From Papiliotrema nemorosa (Eukaryota; Basidiomycota; Tremellomycetes; Tremellales; Rhynchogastremaceae), in NCBI GenBank assembly GCA_032158125.1, contig JASKOT010000001.1:62001-126000 (forward strand): 64,000 nucleotides of DNA, in the 5' to 3' direction. The position numbers were made by a program, and so were the translations under genes. Positions 21,017-31,743 of this stretch are shown one piece after another (within the stretch, counting starts at the first letter, position 1; each line of letters starts with the position of its first letter). The notes under the pieces were generated by a model, which had not been told where the DNA came from, made no database searches, and worked only from the letters and a program-made list of their open reading frames with translations.

Positions 21017-22240
21017 TTATGAGGTGACGAATGAGTACGACAAGCTCTTGGTGTCAGCATATCTTCTCCACGAGGCGATATCACTGTCGCATCCGCCGAA
21101 ATGCGCTGCAAGGAATGAACCGTGGTGCATTTCGTACGACTCGGTACGAGGTGGGAAGCGGGTGCTCACTGTTGAAACAGTCCCTCAGTGCTCAGATGAG
21201 ATGGAATTTGACGCTATCGAGAAGCCTCGATAGGAGAGTTCTGTCGACAATCGAAGAGAAGCCAAAGCTACCCCACTCAAGCCGATCGAAGGTTATATGC
21301 GTTTCTAGATTTCTAGATTTCCGACCGATCAGAGCGGAATAGCAGTTCTCAACGGGGTTCCCACGGTCGAAGTCACTCTACGGCTTGTTCGAAACAAGTC
21401 AAGGTATCGAAGAATCAAGTTTGTCAAGGGGCGTTTGATAAGTACTGTACCAGAGGCTTCTGAACAAAGAAGCGTCAGCTCCATTTCGGATTGTTGTTCT
21501 GTTATCCGTCTTGGACCAGCCCATCGAACGTGGGGAGGTGAGAATCACAGCTCCTGATGAGCTCGTCAATCGCCCCACTAGGGGTAGGTGGATGAAAGGA
21601 GGGTGTAACAAAAGGGAGAAAGGAAGGAGGGGTCTGCGACGTGTGACGACTCACCCCTTTTGCTCGCCACCACTCGTTTGAGAGTGAGTGAGAAGGCTTT
21701 TGTCGTTGAGATCTGCGGTGAGAGGATCTATGACGCCAGCGTGGTGAGCCCAAGTGAAAGGCTTCAGAGACAAGGAGAAGTGTGAGCGCTTCAAAGGATG
21801 GGCTGGACCGTGACGTGTTGTTTCTACGCAGAGTTGGCGATGGCAAAGTAGACCGCTACATGGTCGAGGCGTTGTAGGAGGTCAGCAGAGTGGTGATCGC
21901 AGCACTTGCTGGAGAGACAATGAGTCGAGCGGTGTGGAAGTCAACGATGAATGTCGACACGTATATGCGATGCCTCTTTGGTGCGGCGATCTGTGTGTAG
22001 TGTTGTACGATGACCCTTCAAATCCTTCTGAGCCGGTCTGTCTGGATAGGAACAGGGAGCTTACTCTGTGCACCAGCTCGAGAGGTACAAAGACGGCCCA
22101 GGGACCGTGACTGTATGATACGTGACTCGGACGGATTCCTGATCGCTTGCAACACTCGTTGACCTGCATAATCAAACACCGTGAATCGTGAATAATGTAC
22201 GCTCGGAATGCCTCTGGCTCAGTGATCAGCACGTCACGCC
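21017..22240. other. Long intergenic / HSF upstream region
   Basis: This 1224-bp stretch lies between two minus-strand genes, upstream of the HSF-type factor. It holds several overlapping minus-strand frames (for example 21502-21846 and 21882-22232) that are Ser/His/Arg-rich without recognisable motifs. It more likely contains a long promoter and 5' leader for the regulator, which is common for fungal transcription factors. A short direct repeat of TTTCTAGA lies near 21303-21318. Confidence 0.4.
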
Positions 22241-23002
22241 TTACTGCTTCAAGATCCCCAGAGCCTCCGCATCCTCATCCGACTTGGCCTCGCAGTACGC
22301 CAACAACCAAGCCTCTTCTCCCTTCCTGAGCTCCTCCGAGCTGACAGTCTGCGAATCGACGGTATTGGGCAGCCGGATGTCCATCTTCACAGTCTTGTCT
22401 CGACAGTCGGGCGAGTCTTGAAGCAGCTCCCACGCCTTTGTCAGTACTTTCGACAGCCCATGCAGCTCGGCAGCATCCGGCAACTTCGATGTACCCGTGG
22501 CTATGCAAGAAGATCTCTTGGTAGCTGTTCGAGACATGATTTGCCAGATTCGAAGAAGATCAGGAGCGGCTGTTCCGTAGTTTCCATTCCTCGGGGCAGT
22601 GGGATTGGTCAAGATGACGAGTGAAGGCATTGAGCATGCCTTCAAAGTGAACGTCTTGCCCTCGTCGGTATTATCGACCGAAGGGTAAATGGTCAAATGC
22701 GAAGCTGATGGGCAACTTGCACTGCAGTTCGGACCGATTGTCAAAGATTCTGCGGCACTCTTGCGAACCTTGTAGACCACTCCACGTTCAGACAGCTTGT
22801 CTTCGTAGGACGGCACGTCAAATTCACCTTGTTGCGGGTGATTCGAAACCCCGTCAAAGAGAAACTCGAGTCCACTGGTCAAAGCGCTCATGGCGGCAAT
22901 GTCATCCTTCATCTCGTAGATTGTTGGCGATGTGACCAGTGACCAGTCCTGACCATTAGGATGCATGTCGATCGATGCGAGCTGGCTAGCGTAAGAAGTC
23001 AT
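22241..23002 (-). CDS. Intronless orphan paralog C, divergent copy
   Basis: Single-exon protein of 253 residues starting MTSYASQLASIDMHPNGQDW. It is a divergent relative of copies A and B. The core reads NCSASCPSASHLTIYPSV, then DEGKTFTLKACSMPSLVI, then TAAPDLLRIWQIM, keeping C-x3-C, the H-[IL]-x-[FI]-Y-P element, Gly-Lys, the later Cys and the PDLL helix. The second Cys of the CC pair is Ser, and the PRH block is lost. No signal peptide or membrane helix is seen. A TATAAG on the minus strand 90 bp upstream suggests a regulated TATA promoter. It is separated from A and B by the HSF-type gene, all on the same strand. Confidence 0.7.
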   Translation of the reverse strand: MTSYASQLASIDMHPNGQDWSLVTSPTIYEMKDDIAAMSALTSGLEFLFDGVSNHPQQGEFDVPSYEDKLSERGVVYKVRKSAAESLTIGPNCSASCPSASHLTIYPSVDNTDEGKTFTLKACSMPSLVILTNPTAPRNGNYGTAAPDLLRIWQIMSRTATKRSSCIATGTSKLPDAAELHGLSKVLTKAWELLQDSPDCRDKTVKMDIRLPNTVDSQTVSSEELRKGEEAWLLAYCEAKSDEDAEALGILKQ

Positions 23003-23352
23003 GCTGCAAAGTGGCTGTGATGATCGAAAGGTTGGATGTTATAGCTGATGAGAGGAGAAGATGGCTGCCTCGAGCGCAGTCCCCAATGATACTTATAGCT
23101 CGCAGAAGAGACTACTGCATGCGTCCATGATCATCGCTCAGAAGACCAGGTTGGCAAAGGCATCGCTCCACCGACTCCTCCTTTGACTCGATGACCGAGA
23201 GGCGAATGTCCCACCTTCCCATGCAAACGCGTTTCCGATCACACCTTAGCAGGCCGTTCGATATCGTCGAGCTTCTCTCGACATGTGTCATGGCTCCAAG
23301 CGAGATGTAAATTCGAGCATGATTTGCCTTTTCACATCATGGTCGATATCCA
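23003..23352. other. Intergenic, promoter of paralog C
   Basis: A 350-bp spacer between two minus-strand genes. It contains the TATA-like element at 23092-23097 and nothing else that I can support. Confidence 0.45.
23092..23097 (-). promoter_or_regulatory. Candidate TATA box of paralog C
   Basis: TATAAG on the minus strand, 90 bp before the ATG at 23002. Inferred from position and sequence. Confidence 0.4.
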
Positions 23353-25131
23353 TCACCCCTTGGCTGTTTCGCGCGAGTCGTCCTCGACCTGTTCCTGCCT
23401 TTCTGGAGGCATCCTGATCTCAAGGAGCCGTTGTACCTTTGCATAGGCCGCTTCGGTCGGGGGCGACAATTCCATGCCGAATCGAGTTTCCCGACTCTCC
23501 ATCGCCTGGATCAATTCGACCAATCGATTCGACTTGCCCTGCCTGACATAAGAGTACAGTAGCTCTTCTATCGCTCCTTGACCGGGATGGAGGCCAGCTT
23601 TGACAATATTGCTGATGGCCTGTTGAGCGGGGACGGATCCAAGATATCGGATAAAACCACGAATAACGGTTTTATGTGTATAGGCGTCCGGTTGCAGACT
23701 TGGCGGAAGGGAGGGGACCAAGTCGAGGTACTGCTTGTGCCATGCATGGAATGATGCCGACGATATAGGGGTGATGGCTTGAATGGAAGAGATGATCGCG
23801 TTGACTTGTCCTATCGTAGGCTGTTTTTTGCCGATATCGCTTACAGTGTCATGCACCTCGATATTGTCCGGAAGCGGAGGCAGTCCATACCATACGTAGC
23901 GGGACGTAAACTTGTTGATAGCATTGACATGTAGCTGCCAAGATCCGCTTTGACCCCTTTCCCGCAAAGAGATCATCTCTGCCAAGGTCCATATTCTCTG
24001 TCGCTTCCCGTCAAGTCCCGCAAAAGCCTTTTCAAAATCTGCCAGTCGATCATACTCCTTCATTAATAGCAGTGCGCTGATAATCTTCGAGACGTCCTGT
24101 GCTCGTGTTCCAGAGTTGAGTGCCATTGCGATTCGCTCGTCCAAGGTCAGACTTTGATCCAGCGGTATCATTTTCTCCGGTCGGACCTTTCGATCCAGCA
24201 TTCTCAGGTAGACTTGTCGAGTATGAGCCGTCCACTTGATTTCCGAGTTGAAGTCTTTCATCGTGCGATACAGAATCTTCGCTTCCTTTACATGCCCCGC
24301 AAAGAGCAATCTGCGGAGGTAGAAATTCCAGGCTTCTTCCATCATATCTCCCACCGCTTCCTCCTGCCAACTTGGGATCGATGACGTCGACTCGGGCACA
24401 ACCGTGGAGCGGTACGCTTCAAGAGCATCCTTGAGTGCTGGGAGTGACTTGGAAGGCGTAGCGACAGTCGTGAGATGTGCTACTACAGGTTGTAAGATGG
24501 TGGGCAAGACTCCCAGTTTCCCCGCGTCGAGCAAAACTTGCCGTATAAAGTCGATATCCGATTTGTAAGTCGTACTGATATGGTTCAGAATCGGCTGGAA
24601 AAGCCCCGGATCATCCGCTCCCTCTCTACCGGCCAAAGTGAGTGGACGCGCAGATATCAACCTGAACCACCGAAAGAATCCATCCTTGTCTCCTGTCTGC
24701 AGGCAATGTAAGGCCGGTTTCAGATAGATATCTTGTGGCCAGACTGGTACTCCATGTTGATCCAGTTCATCAAGTATACTCCGGGCGGTGGTGTAGTCTT
24801 GCCTAGACACGAGCCGATACAGCGTATCACACATCCTCCTCTCATTCTGCTGCGCTATAGCTGCTTCCGATGCGAAGACTGTGGGCCAGGGCAGAGAATG
24901 ATGTGACATGTCGCGAGGAGGCAGAGAGGGTTTAATGTTCTCGTATTCGTCCACATCGTCGTCCAGAAAGTTTGTAGGTGTGGGAGGAGCATCAACTGAA
25001 GCTCGTTTCGAGGTGAAGGAAAAGAGAGCTTCGTTGGGTGCAGAGTACGCGCGAAAAGGCGCCCATGCCGGTCGGTGGTCGAGCACCATACGTAAGACGA
25101 ACATTGCGTTCCGGCTGCCTATCGCAGACAT
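23353..25131 (-). CDS. Mitochondrial helical-repeat (PPR-like) protein
   Basis: Single-exon protein of 592 residues. The N-terminus MSAIGSRNAMFVLRMVLDHR and the nearby FRAYSAP look like a mitochondrial presequence (Arg/hydrophobic, no acidic residues, then a likely cleavage near AYS). The body is almost entirely alpha-helical with PPR-style pairs, such as CDTLYRLVSRQDYTTARSIL at about residues 100-120 and EEAWNFYLRRLLFAGHVKEA near 270-290. The C-terminal SNIVKAGLHPGQGAIEELL and a helix with the RLVELIQAM run also fit PPR logic. Such proteins usually bind organellar RNA or sit on the mitoribosome. The exact ortholog is not clear. It is divergent from cullin-3 with a 216-bp shared promoter region. 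Confidence 0.7.
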   Translation of the reverse strand: MSAIGSRNAMFVLRMVLDHRPAWAPFRAYSAPNEALFSFTSKRASVDAPPTPTNFLDDDVDEYENIKPSLPPRDMSHHSLPWPTVFASEAAIAQQNERRMCDTLYRLVSRQDYTTARSILDELDQHGVPVWPQDIYLKPALHCLQTGDKDGFFRWFRLISARPLTLAGREGADDPGLFQPILNHISTTYKSDIDFIRQVLLDAGKLGVLPTILQPVVAHLTTVATPSKSLPALKDALEAYRSTVVPESTSSIPSWQEEAVGDMMEEAWNFYLRRLLFAGHVKEAKILYRTMKDFNSEIKWTAHTRQVYLRMLDRKVRPEKMIPLDQSLTLDERIAMALNSGTRAQDVSKIISALLLMKEYDRLADFEKAFAGLDGKRQRIWTLAEMISLRERGQSGSWQLHVNAINKFTSRYVWYGLPPLPDNIEVHDTVSDIGKKQPTIGQVNAIISSIQAITPISSASFHAWHKQYLDLVPSLPPSLQPDAYTHKTVIRGFIRYLGSVPAQQAISNIVKAGLHPGQGAIEELLYSYVRQGKSNRLVELIQAMESRETRFGMELSPPTEAAYAKVQRLLEIRMPPERQEQVEDDSRETAKG

Positions 25132-25347
25132 CTTGCGGTCCCCTTGTCGTTGAGATGATGCAGAAAGCTAAGGGGACATGGTAGAAAAGTCGATGCGACT
25201 GGATGTAGGTCGAATTTGATCCCGCTCGTCCCCCGATCATCATCCCACCCGATTGACAACAGTCCACCGTACGCCATACACCCCACACCACCTCACGCAT
25301 CACCCTCGGCAGTCTCTCTGAAAGGTGGTAGACGTTCAGACGCGACC

Positions 25348-28238
25348 ATGTCGATGGGAATGGGACCCCCACGGAGGGGCAAACCGAAGATTGTACGTAG
25401 AAGCTATCCTACCAGCTAGAATCCCAACGTTAGAGCTGACATCCAGCGGCCACCCAAAAAGGTAGAGTCGCCAGAGACGCGTATTCTCCTCATGCTGATA
25501 CAGTAGCTCGGTCCCGAGACTTCCATGAAAGACACATGGGATAGGCTATCCTTGGCGATAAGAGAGATCCAGAATCACAATGCGTCCAAGCTGTCTTTCG
25601 AGGAGCATTACCGTTACGCGTACAACATGGTCCTCTTCAAGCGTGAGTCGATCTTGGCCAAGCCTCATGCTGACGCGTAGAGGGTGATCAGCTATATAAA
25701 GGTGTCAGAGGGCTCATCGCGGAGCATCTCGACTCCTTGGCGAGGGACGTTATAGAACCCACGTTCCCGCGAAGTAGTGGCACTCATGGTGCGGGGAGAC
25801 TGGGTGGAGGTGTGGAAGCCATGGGCAGGGTCGAAGAGGGAGACCAATTCTTGAAAGCTGTCAAGGGTGTGTGGGAAGATCACACGGGCAGTATGAGGAA
25901 GCTCAAGGACGTACTGAAGTACATGGTGAGTCATCCCCTCCTGATCATGCCAACAGCCAGGACAAGGTGTATACACCCTCAGCTGAGGTACCCATGATCT
26001 ACGATGTCGGACTCATGCTATTCCTCTCAAACATTATACGGTCGACCAAATACCCTATATACACTCATCTGATAGCGACACTCCAAGCGCAGGTGCAATT
26101 AGAGCGAGACGGTCAATCGATTCCGAGGTCGACGGTCAGGGAATGTATCGATATATTGCTTCGACTTCACTACCCAGAAGCACAAGGTGGAAAAAGCGTC
26201 TACGTTTCCGATTTTGAGCCGCAATTCTTGGAGAGAAGCGGGGAGTTTTACAAGCGAGAAGCAGCAACTTTTCTAGAATCCGGGGATGCGAGTCTGTACC
26301 TACGAAACGTGAGTTTACAGTCATAAACCATGAGAGATTGCCAACGACACAGGTGGAGAGGCGATTGAAGGAGGAATCAGATAGGACAGCCCACTACCTC
26401 TCCATTAACACCCTCCCCGCCCTCCACGCGACTCAGGTCGATGTGCTTCTCGCCTCCCATTTACAAGACATTCTCCAGATGCCCGGTTCAGGTCTTGTTG
26501 CAATGGTCGACCACGATAGGATACCCGATTTGAGCAGGATGTACGCCCTGTTTTGCCTCGTAGCCGATTCGCATGGAGAGCACGGCAAGACGGCATTGAG
26601 ATTGGCCCTGAGGAAAGATATCGAGGACAGAGGAAAAGCGGTAAACGAGGCGGCTATGGCTGAGCCAGAAGCTGGGCCCAGTAACTCCGGACAACAAGAA
26701 GACGGAGATGACACAAAAGGCAAAGGCAAAGCAAAGGCACCGACTGCCAGTGGAGCATTGTCTTCTGCTCTGCGCTGGGTTCAGGATGTCTTGGACTTGA
26801 AGGACAAGTTTGATTTGATACTGAACAAGGCATTTGCAAGCGATATGCTTGTGCAAATGTCCATCAACGAGGTAGGTCATATTGATCGTATGGAGATTGA
26901 TCAATCTAGGCGTTCCAATCTTTCATCAACGCCAATCCGCGAGCGCCAGAATTCTTGTCGCTTTACATTGATGAACATCTGAAGAAAGGCATCAAAATGG
27001 TGCGTGGAAGAGCATGGCTCATCGCTGATGAGTAGAAAACGGAAGACGAGATCGAGTCTGCGTTGGAAAAGACCATCATCCTGTTCCGATTCTTGGCGGA
27101 CAAGGACAAATTTGAGAGATATTTCAAGAATCACCTTGCTCGACGGCTGTTGTATGGAAAAAGCGCGTCGGATGATGCGGAAAAGGGAATGGTTGCCAAG
27201 CTCAAGGTGGAGATGTGAGTCGCTCCTGTATTGGCAGATGCACGATCACTAATGTACAGGGGTTTCCAGTTCACGCAAAAACTGGAAGGGATGTTTTCAG
27301 ATATGCGAATCTCTGCAGAGGGTGCTAAGACTTTCCGTGATTACCAACAACGGCATGGGGTGAGCCGAACGTATATCTCTATGCTCAAGGCTGACCACCA
27401 GTCTGTACCATTCGAGCTGTCTGTCAACGTCCTCACAGCATCCTATTGGCCACAAGCTATCGCTACCTCCTCGCCATGTACTTTTGGTGGTCAGCTATCC
27501 GCTGGAACCGGCATATTCCAGAAATACTACGATTCCCGACACAGCGGTCGTCGCTTGACATGGCAAGGGAATCTCGGCACAGCAGATGTGCGAGTGCGCT
27601 TCAAGTCTCGCTCTCATGATATCAATCTCTCGACTCACGCTTTGGTCGTCCTCTTACTGTTCGAAGACGTACAGACGGGCGAGACATTGTCCTATGGCGA
27701 CATTCGGTCTGCCACGGATCTCACAGACGGGGATCTCGTTCGGACGCTGCAGAGTTTGGCCTGTGGAAAATATCGTGTTTTGACTAAAAACCCCAAAGGT
27801 CGAGATGTCAATCCCAACGATACGTTCGAGTTCAACGAGGGCTTCCAGTGCTCGTTGGCCAAATTCAAGATCATGCAAGTGGCCAGTAAAGTCGAGACGA
27901 GCAAAGAGCGGGAAGAGACGCAAGAGCAGGTCGACGAGGAGAGAAGGCATGTGGTCGAGGTGAGTCTTGGTGGCAAGTTCTACATGACAGCTGATGGTCA
28001 GGCTTGTATTGTCAGAGTCATGAAGAATCGCAAGACGATGAGGCATAATGACCTCATATCGGAGGTCGCCCATCAAGTATCGACGAGGTTTACTCCTTCA
28101 TTATCGATGATCAAGAAGCGTATCGAGAGCTTAATAGATGTGAGTGTCCCCGCTTGAATCTGAGGAGCGCGCTGACGCGACCAGAGGGAATATCTGCAAA
28201 GAGGGGAAGATATCGGGACGTACCAATACGTCGCCTAG
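25348..28238 (+). CDS. CUL3: Cullin-3 E3 ligase scaffold
   Basis: Scaffold of BTB-Cullin-RING ubiquitin ligases in nucleus and cytosol. The N-terminus is cullin-3-like: [15 protein letters not shown], then [13 protein letters not shown] and [20 protein letters not shown], the site that contacts BTB adaptors. Cullin repeats follow, then the cullin homology domain ([20 protein letters not shown], near 27105-27165). The neddylation lysine lies in the winged helix [17 protein letters not shown] (28010-28050), and the end is the canonical [16 protein letters not shown] with TAG at 28236-28238. At least nine short introns. An acidic/Lys-Gly low-complexity insert ([10 protein letters not shown], near 26710-26740) interrupts the repeat region; it is absent from animal CUL3. 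The N-terminal motif makes CUL3 more likely than CUL4. Confidence 0.93.
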
Positions 28239-28478
28239 CGCGGATTTCTTTACACACTTGGAGAGACGCCCATTCACGTTGCACGAGAGGATGATGAGTT
28301 CCATTCCATGTATCATCTTCATTCATTTGTACCATATATGCATTGTTGCATTGGGTTTTGTTGGTGTTACATCTATTGCTACAAGGATCTATCGTCTAGT
28401 CCAACACCTCAGACCTTCTTCTACCGACATCTGCCTCTCCATCCAATCGTATCAAAGTCACAAGGATCTCTATCTGCT

Positions 28479-29334
28479 CTACTCTTCATCCCCAAACAAG
28501 CCAAAGTTGACCACGCGTAGCGATTCGACAGACCGTCTCCACCATTCTTCTACGCTCTTTCGCTCTTCTTCGCCTTTTCCATCTCCCGCCGACAGATTCA
28601 CATTCACCGAACAAACCACATCTGCCTTCTTCTTCCCTTCCCCTCCTGCGACAGATCCGTCGGGTACGCCGTCCGTTGTTCCAGGTTCCAGCCATATTCG
28701 CCATAGAGCCAATCCTATAAATACCGTATCGGCAACATCAGATTCGTGTCCCGGTCTAGGTGCTCCAGAGGGATCATGGCTGAATTTATGGATAGTCTGT
28801 GTACCGCGTAATATGGTCGGAGTGGGAGTTTGGGCTGATGAGAGGGGACAAGGGGTGGAAGGGAGTGGGGAAGGTGGAGTCGAGGTGAGTATGGTAGTGG
28901 AAAGAGAGGAATTGTCGTGGGCTATCGAGTTGAAGTGGAATCTGACTTTAGCGCCGTTCCGCAATGAGCAAGTGAACGGTGAAGACGATGGCAATGTGCA
29001 GAGATCATAGAGTAGGCTGGCTCACTTTGCTGCTTCCCATAGATCCCGTCCGGCCTGGCCCTCTTCGACCAGACCCAACACCTCGACCACTAGGGATGTA
29101 TCGCTGCTCGGGGAGAGGAACACCTCTTGATTGTCCGGTATCTGTCTCAGGTCACTAGAGATATCAGTATATATGGATCTCAATAAGGAATCCACATGAC
29201 GTTGTCTGGAACCAGGCATGGCCATGTGCAACTCGAGGTGGGTCAACTCACCTGGCGTCACCGTATTGTACGGGCAGATCCATGGTTATAGCTCCGCCGT
29301 ACAGCTGTCGAGTGCCCAGAGTAGTCTCCGCCAT
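28479..29334 (-). CDS. MOG1: Mog1, Ran-GTPase-binding nuclear import factor
   Basis: Small protein that binds Ran/Gsp1, promotes nucleotide release and supports nuclear protein import. The start MAETTLGTRQLYGGAITMDL carries the family hallmark LYGGAI. The exon junction gives GDASDLRQIPDNQEVFLSP, the conserved Mog1 segment, followed by TSLVVEVLGLVEE. The next exon contributes HFNSIAHDNS, again typical. The region 28560-28800 contains a Ser/Pro-rich and Gly-rich insertion before the final strands (RRSVESLRVVNFGLFGDEE, TAG at 28479-28481). The gene is convergent with CUL3 (240 bp) and divergent from the dynactin-like gene (275 bp), which presumably share a promoter region. Confidence 0.85.
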
Positions 29335-29609
29335 CTTGGGTAATGTGTCGAGCGAGCTCCTTTGGACAATCAAGATGTTGACACTCGCGCAGCAGCTGAT
29401 TCCAACAGATGCAGAAATGTCCGACTGAGCAGGAATGAATGAACAGACTGCAACCTGAAACTTCAAAGTCGAGTCGGAGGGGATTTCGTAATCATCCCCT
29501 CACCTCCATCGGCCATCTCCGCCCGTCCAACTCCCCCTCTTTCAACCTTTGCAAGACATTTGACGCGTACACAGGGTATATCGTCAACAGGAGGACAACA
29601 ACAGTGACC

Positions 29610-30379
29610 ATGGACGAGTCGGAAAGCCTTGTACCTCTCAAAGTCCGACTAGACGCGTTGGAAGCGCTGGTCAAGGGTGTGCCCGCGTCTTATGATGAGA
29701 ACGCGCCGACGGTCACTTCTCCTTCGCAGAGCGTGATGACGAGGATGCAGAACACGCGGGAAGTGCTAGAGAGGCTAGGGCAGGAGAGCGAGGGGATCAA
29801 GAGGCTGCTGAATGGGTGTACGTCTCATGTGACCTATCATTGCACAATGCTGACTTCCAGATGAAGGGTATAAGCAATTGCTACTTTTACCGGAAGATGA
29901 AGTGAAGAACGATTCGACGGATCTGATACCTGACCAAGTCAAGGTGTCCATCTTACTGGAGAGCAAATTCGATCTCATTTCCGCTGAGAGGGATCTGAGA
30001 GAAATCGAGGTGTTGAAGCACAGAGGAGTAGATGGAAGTGGGGATTTAGAAAGTGAGTCTCAGCAATATCTACTTGTTCAGCGTTCAAGACTCACCGATA
30101 AGGATTACTCGAATTGGGGCCGGAGCTGGATGTCAGGATTGACAAGTCTGATACGAGGAGGAGAGAAATAGCGTCTGTCCGGAAGGAGGTAGTATCGCTC
30201 TTGAAGCGTTATTCAGAATTTGTGAGTGCTCCAGCAGAGCCTCCCTTGCTGGTGGCTGATCGGAGACGTCGACAGTCTCTGACATGTTCCTTGAGCTGCA
30301 TCATCAGCTTGAGGACCTGGAAGATCAGGTGCAGAAAGCTGAAAGAGCAAAAAGGAAGGAGCTCAAGGAGAGGTATTGA
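29610..30379 (+). CDS. Dynactin p22/p24-like coiled-coil subunit
   Basis: Predicted mostly helical protein of about 200 residues. The N-terminus LKVRLDALEALVKG resembles the opening LQ-x-R-x2-LE of dynactin subunit 3. The splice GGG-T/AT gives LLNGYEGYKQLLLLPEDEV, similar in position to the IKYLDPEY region of p22. The centre ILLESKFDLISAERDLREIE corresponds to the LAEEQFILSQVALLEQV part. The C-terminus is a coiled coil (LHHQLEDLEDQVQKAE) ending KELKERY. Dynactin p22/p24 stabilises the dynein-activating complex shoulder. The match is by pattern of helices and short identities only, so this is a moderate call; another small coiled-coil protein remains possible. Four short introns. Confidence 0.55.
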
Positions 30380-30482
30380 GCCTAGAGGAGTGATCGACGG
30401 TGACAGCTGGATCCACCTGTGATGATCTTACGACGATAATGCTACGTATAACGCTACACGATGATAATATATGCTATGGCCT

Positions 30483-31743
30483 CTAATGGTCATCCTCTTC
30501 TTCTCCTGGACAGCCGCCTGGTCCGTCCATCTCTTCATACGACTTATATTTGAAGGAACACCAAAAGCAATACAGATGTTCATGCCGCAGTTGCGACAAC
30601 AGGTATTTGAGGTGGTCTTTAGGCTACCGCGTCAGCCACAACTAGAGGCGCTCGACATCGTAGCTCACCTCCATCGACAAGACTCGTTTCGTTCCAGAGA
30701 CTTGGGCTTGCCAGTCGACCCCTTCATAGTCCTTGGCTCCTTCCTCTTTCGCTTTCGACAAACTTGTAGCCTCCCCATCGTCGTCTTTCTTCGAAATACC
30801 AAACTTGACATCTTCGTCATCTTCACCCCCTAGCTCACTCAACATTTCCTTTCGCATCTTCTCACGCAGCTTTTCCGCCTCGGAGACTATCCTTGACCTC
30901 TCTGCAGTAGGTTCCGGCAGCGGTGGAAGTGAAGGAGAAGGGGAACGAGGGGGAGTCCGACTCGGTGAGAGCGCCTGAGAGGGGTAGATAAGCCTCAACA
31001 AAGCGTACGGCAACGTGCCGAGCGGATCGAACGGTAGCACATGCAGCGGATGGAACTGGTGTTCAGCGCTTTACTCTCAAGCTCAATGACAAGACAACAC
31101 TCACCTTGACGCCCTGTTCCTCGTCAAATTTCATCAATAACTCTCTCGCTTTCCACTCCTTCTTCTCCACTTCCCTCTCTTCAAATTCTCTCCTCTGTCT
31201 CGTTCTGAAATCTTCGGTCGCTCTACCTAGATTCGCAAGCTTCCTTGGATCCAGAGAATCTGGGTCTCGTCTCGACGGGAGGGGAGGTGGGGATGGTGAT
31301 CTGGCAGAGATCCCTTTACGTCCAGACCACAATGATATTCTCAACGGTTCTACTCTTCCTCTAGATTTCGACCCGAGTCCACCTCTAGGCGCATCCTCCT
31401 CTTCCTCTTGTATGTCATCTTGACGCTGTCTCTTGGCTGGAGGAGGCGACTCGGACCGTTGTCTGCCTAACCCTTCTCCAGGCTTCCAACCCATCTTTTG
31501 CATAAACTGCAGAGCTTTATTGCCCCCATTGGATGATCCCGCTTCGAGAATGTTGGTCGAAAGACCTTCACGTCGACGTTCCTCTTCGAGCTGTTTGTGC
31601 GTCTTTTGCTGGTTCGCCTGTCCCTTGCGGAGAGACTGGAGGGTTGAGATGTTACGTCGGGCAGAATAAGTCGCAGGGGGTTGTTTCGGCGTGTCGACGA
31701 GGAATTTGTCAGACATGAAATCGTCCTCTTCGGAATCTGACAT
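30483..31743 (-). CDS. G-patch domain protein with C-terminal DUF4187 (GPATCH11-like)
   Basis: Nuclear RNA-associated protein with an N-terminal acidic start (MSDSEEDDFMSDKFLVDTPK). A G-patch follows at about residues 75-125 (ALQFMQKMGWKPGEGLGR, then GGLGSKSRGRVEPLR). A charged helical region is next (RQRREFEEREVEKKEWKA). After the last intron comes a Cys-rich DUF4187 tail: LKYLLSQLRHEHLYCFWC, then Y-x3-EEM, then GGCPGEEEDDH and TAG at 30483-30485. This C-x2-C plus CPGEEEDDH ending is the hallmark of GPATCH11/CCDC75 proteins and confirms the last exon. Without the last intron the frame would stop earlier, at 30642. G-patch proteins generally activate DEAH helicases; the partner is unknown. 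Confidence 0.87.

Noticed and set aside
21399..22232. Series of minus-strand frames upstream of the HSF-type gene
   Set aside because: Short, Ser/His-rich, without consistent splice joins or motifs; more likely promoter and 5' leader.
28144..29010. 288-codon plus-strand frame after CUL3
   Set aside because: Overlaps the Mog1 gene on the other strand, which has family motifs; the plus frame is Ser/Pro shadow, and CUL3 ends at 28238 via its last exon.
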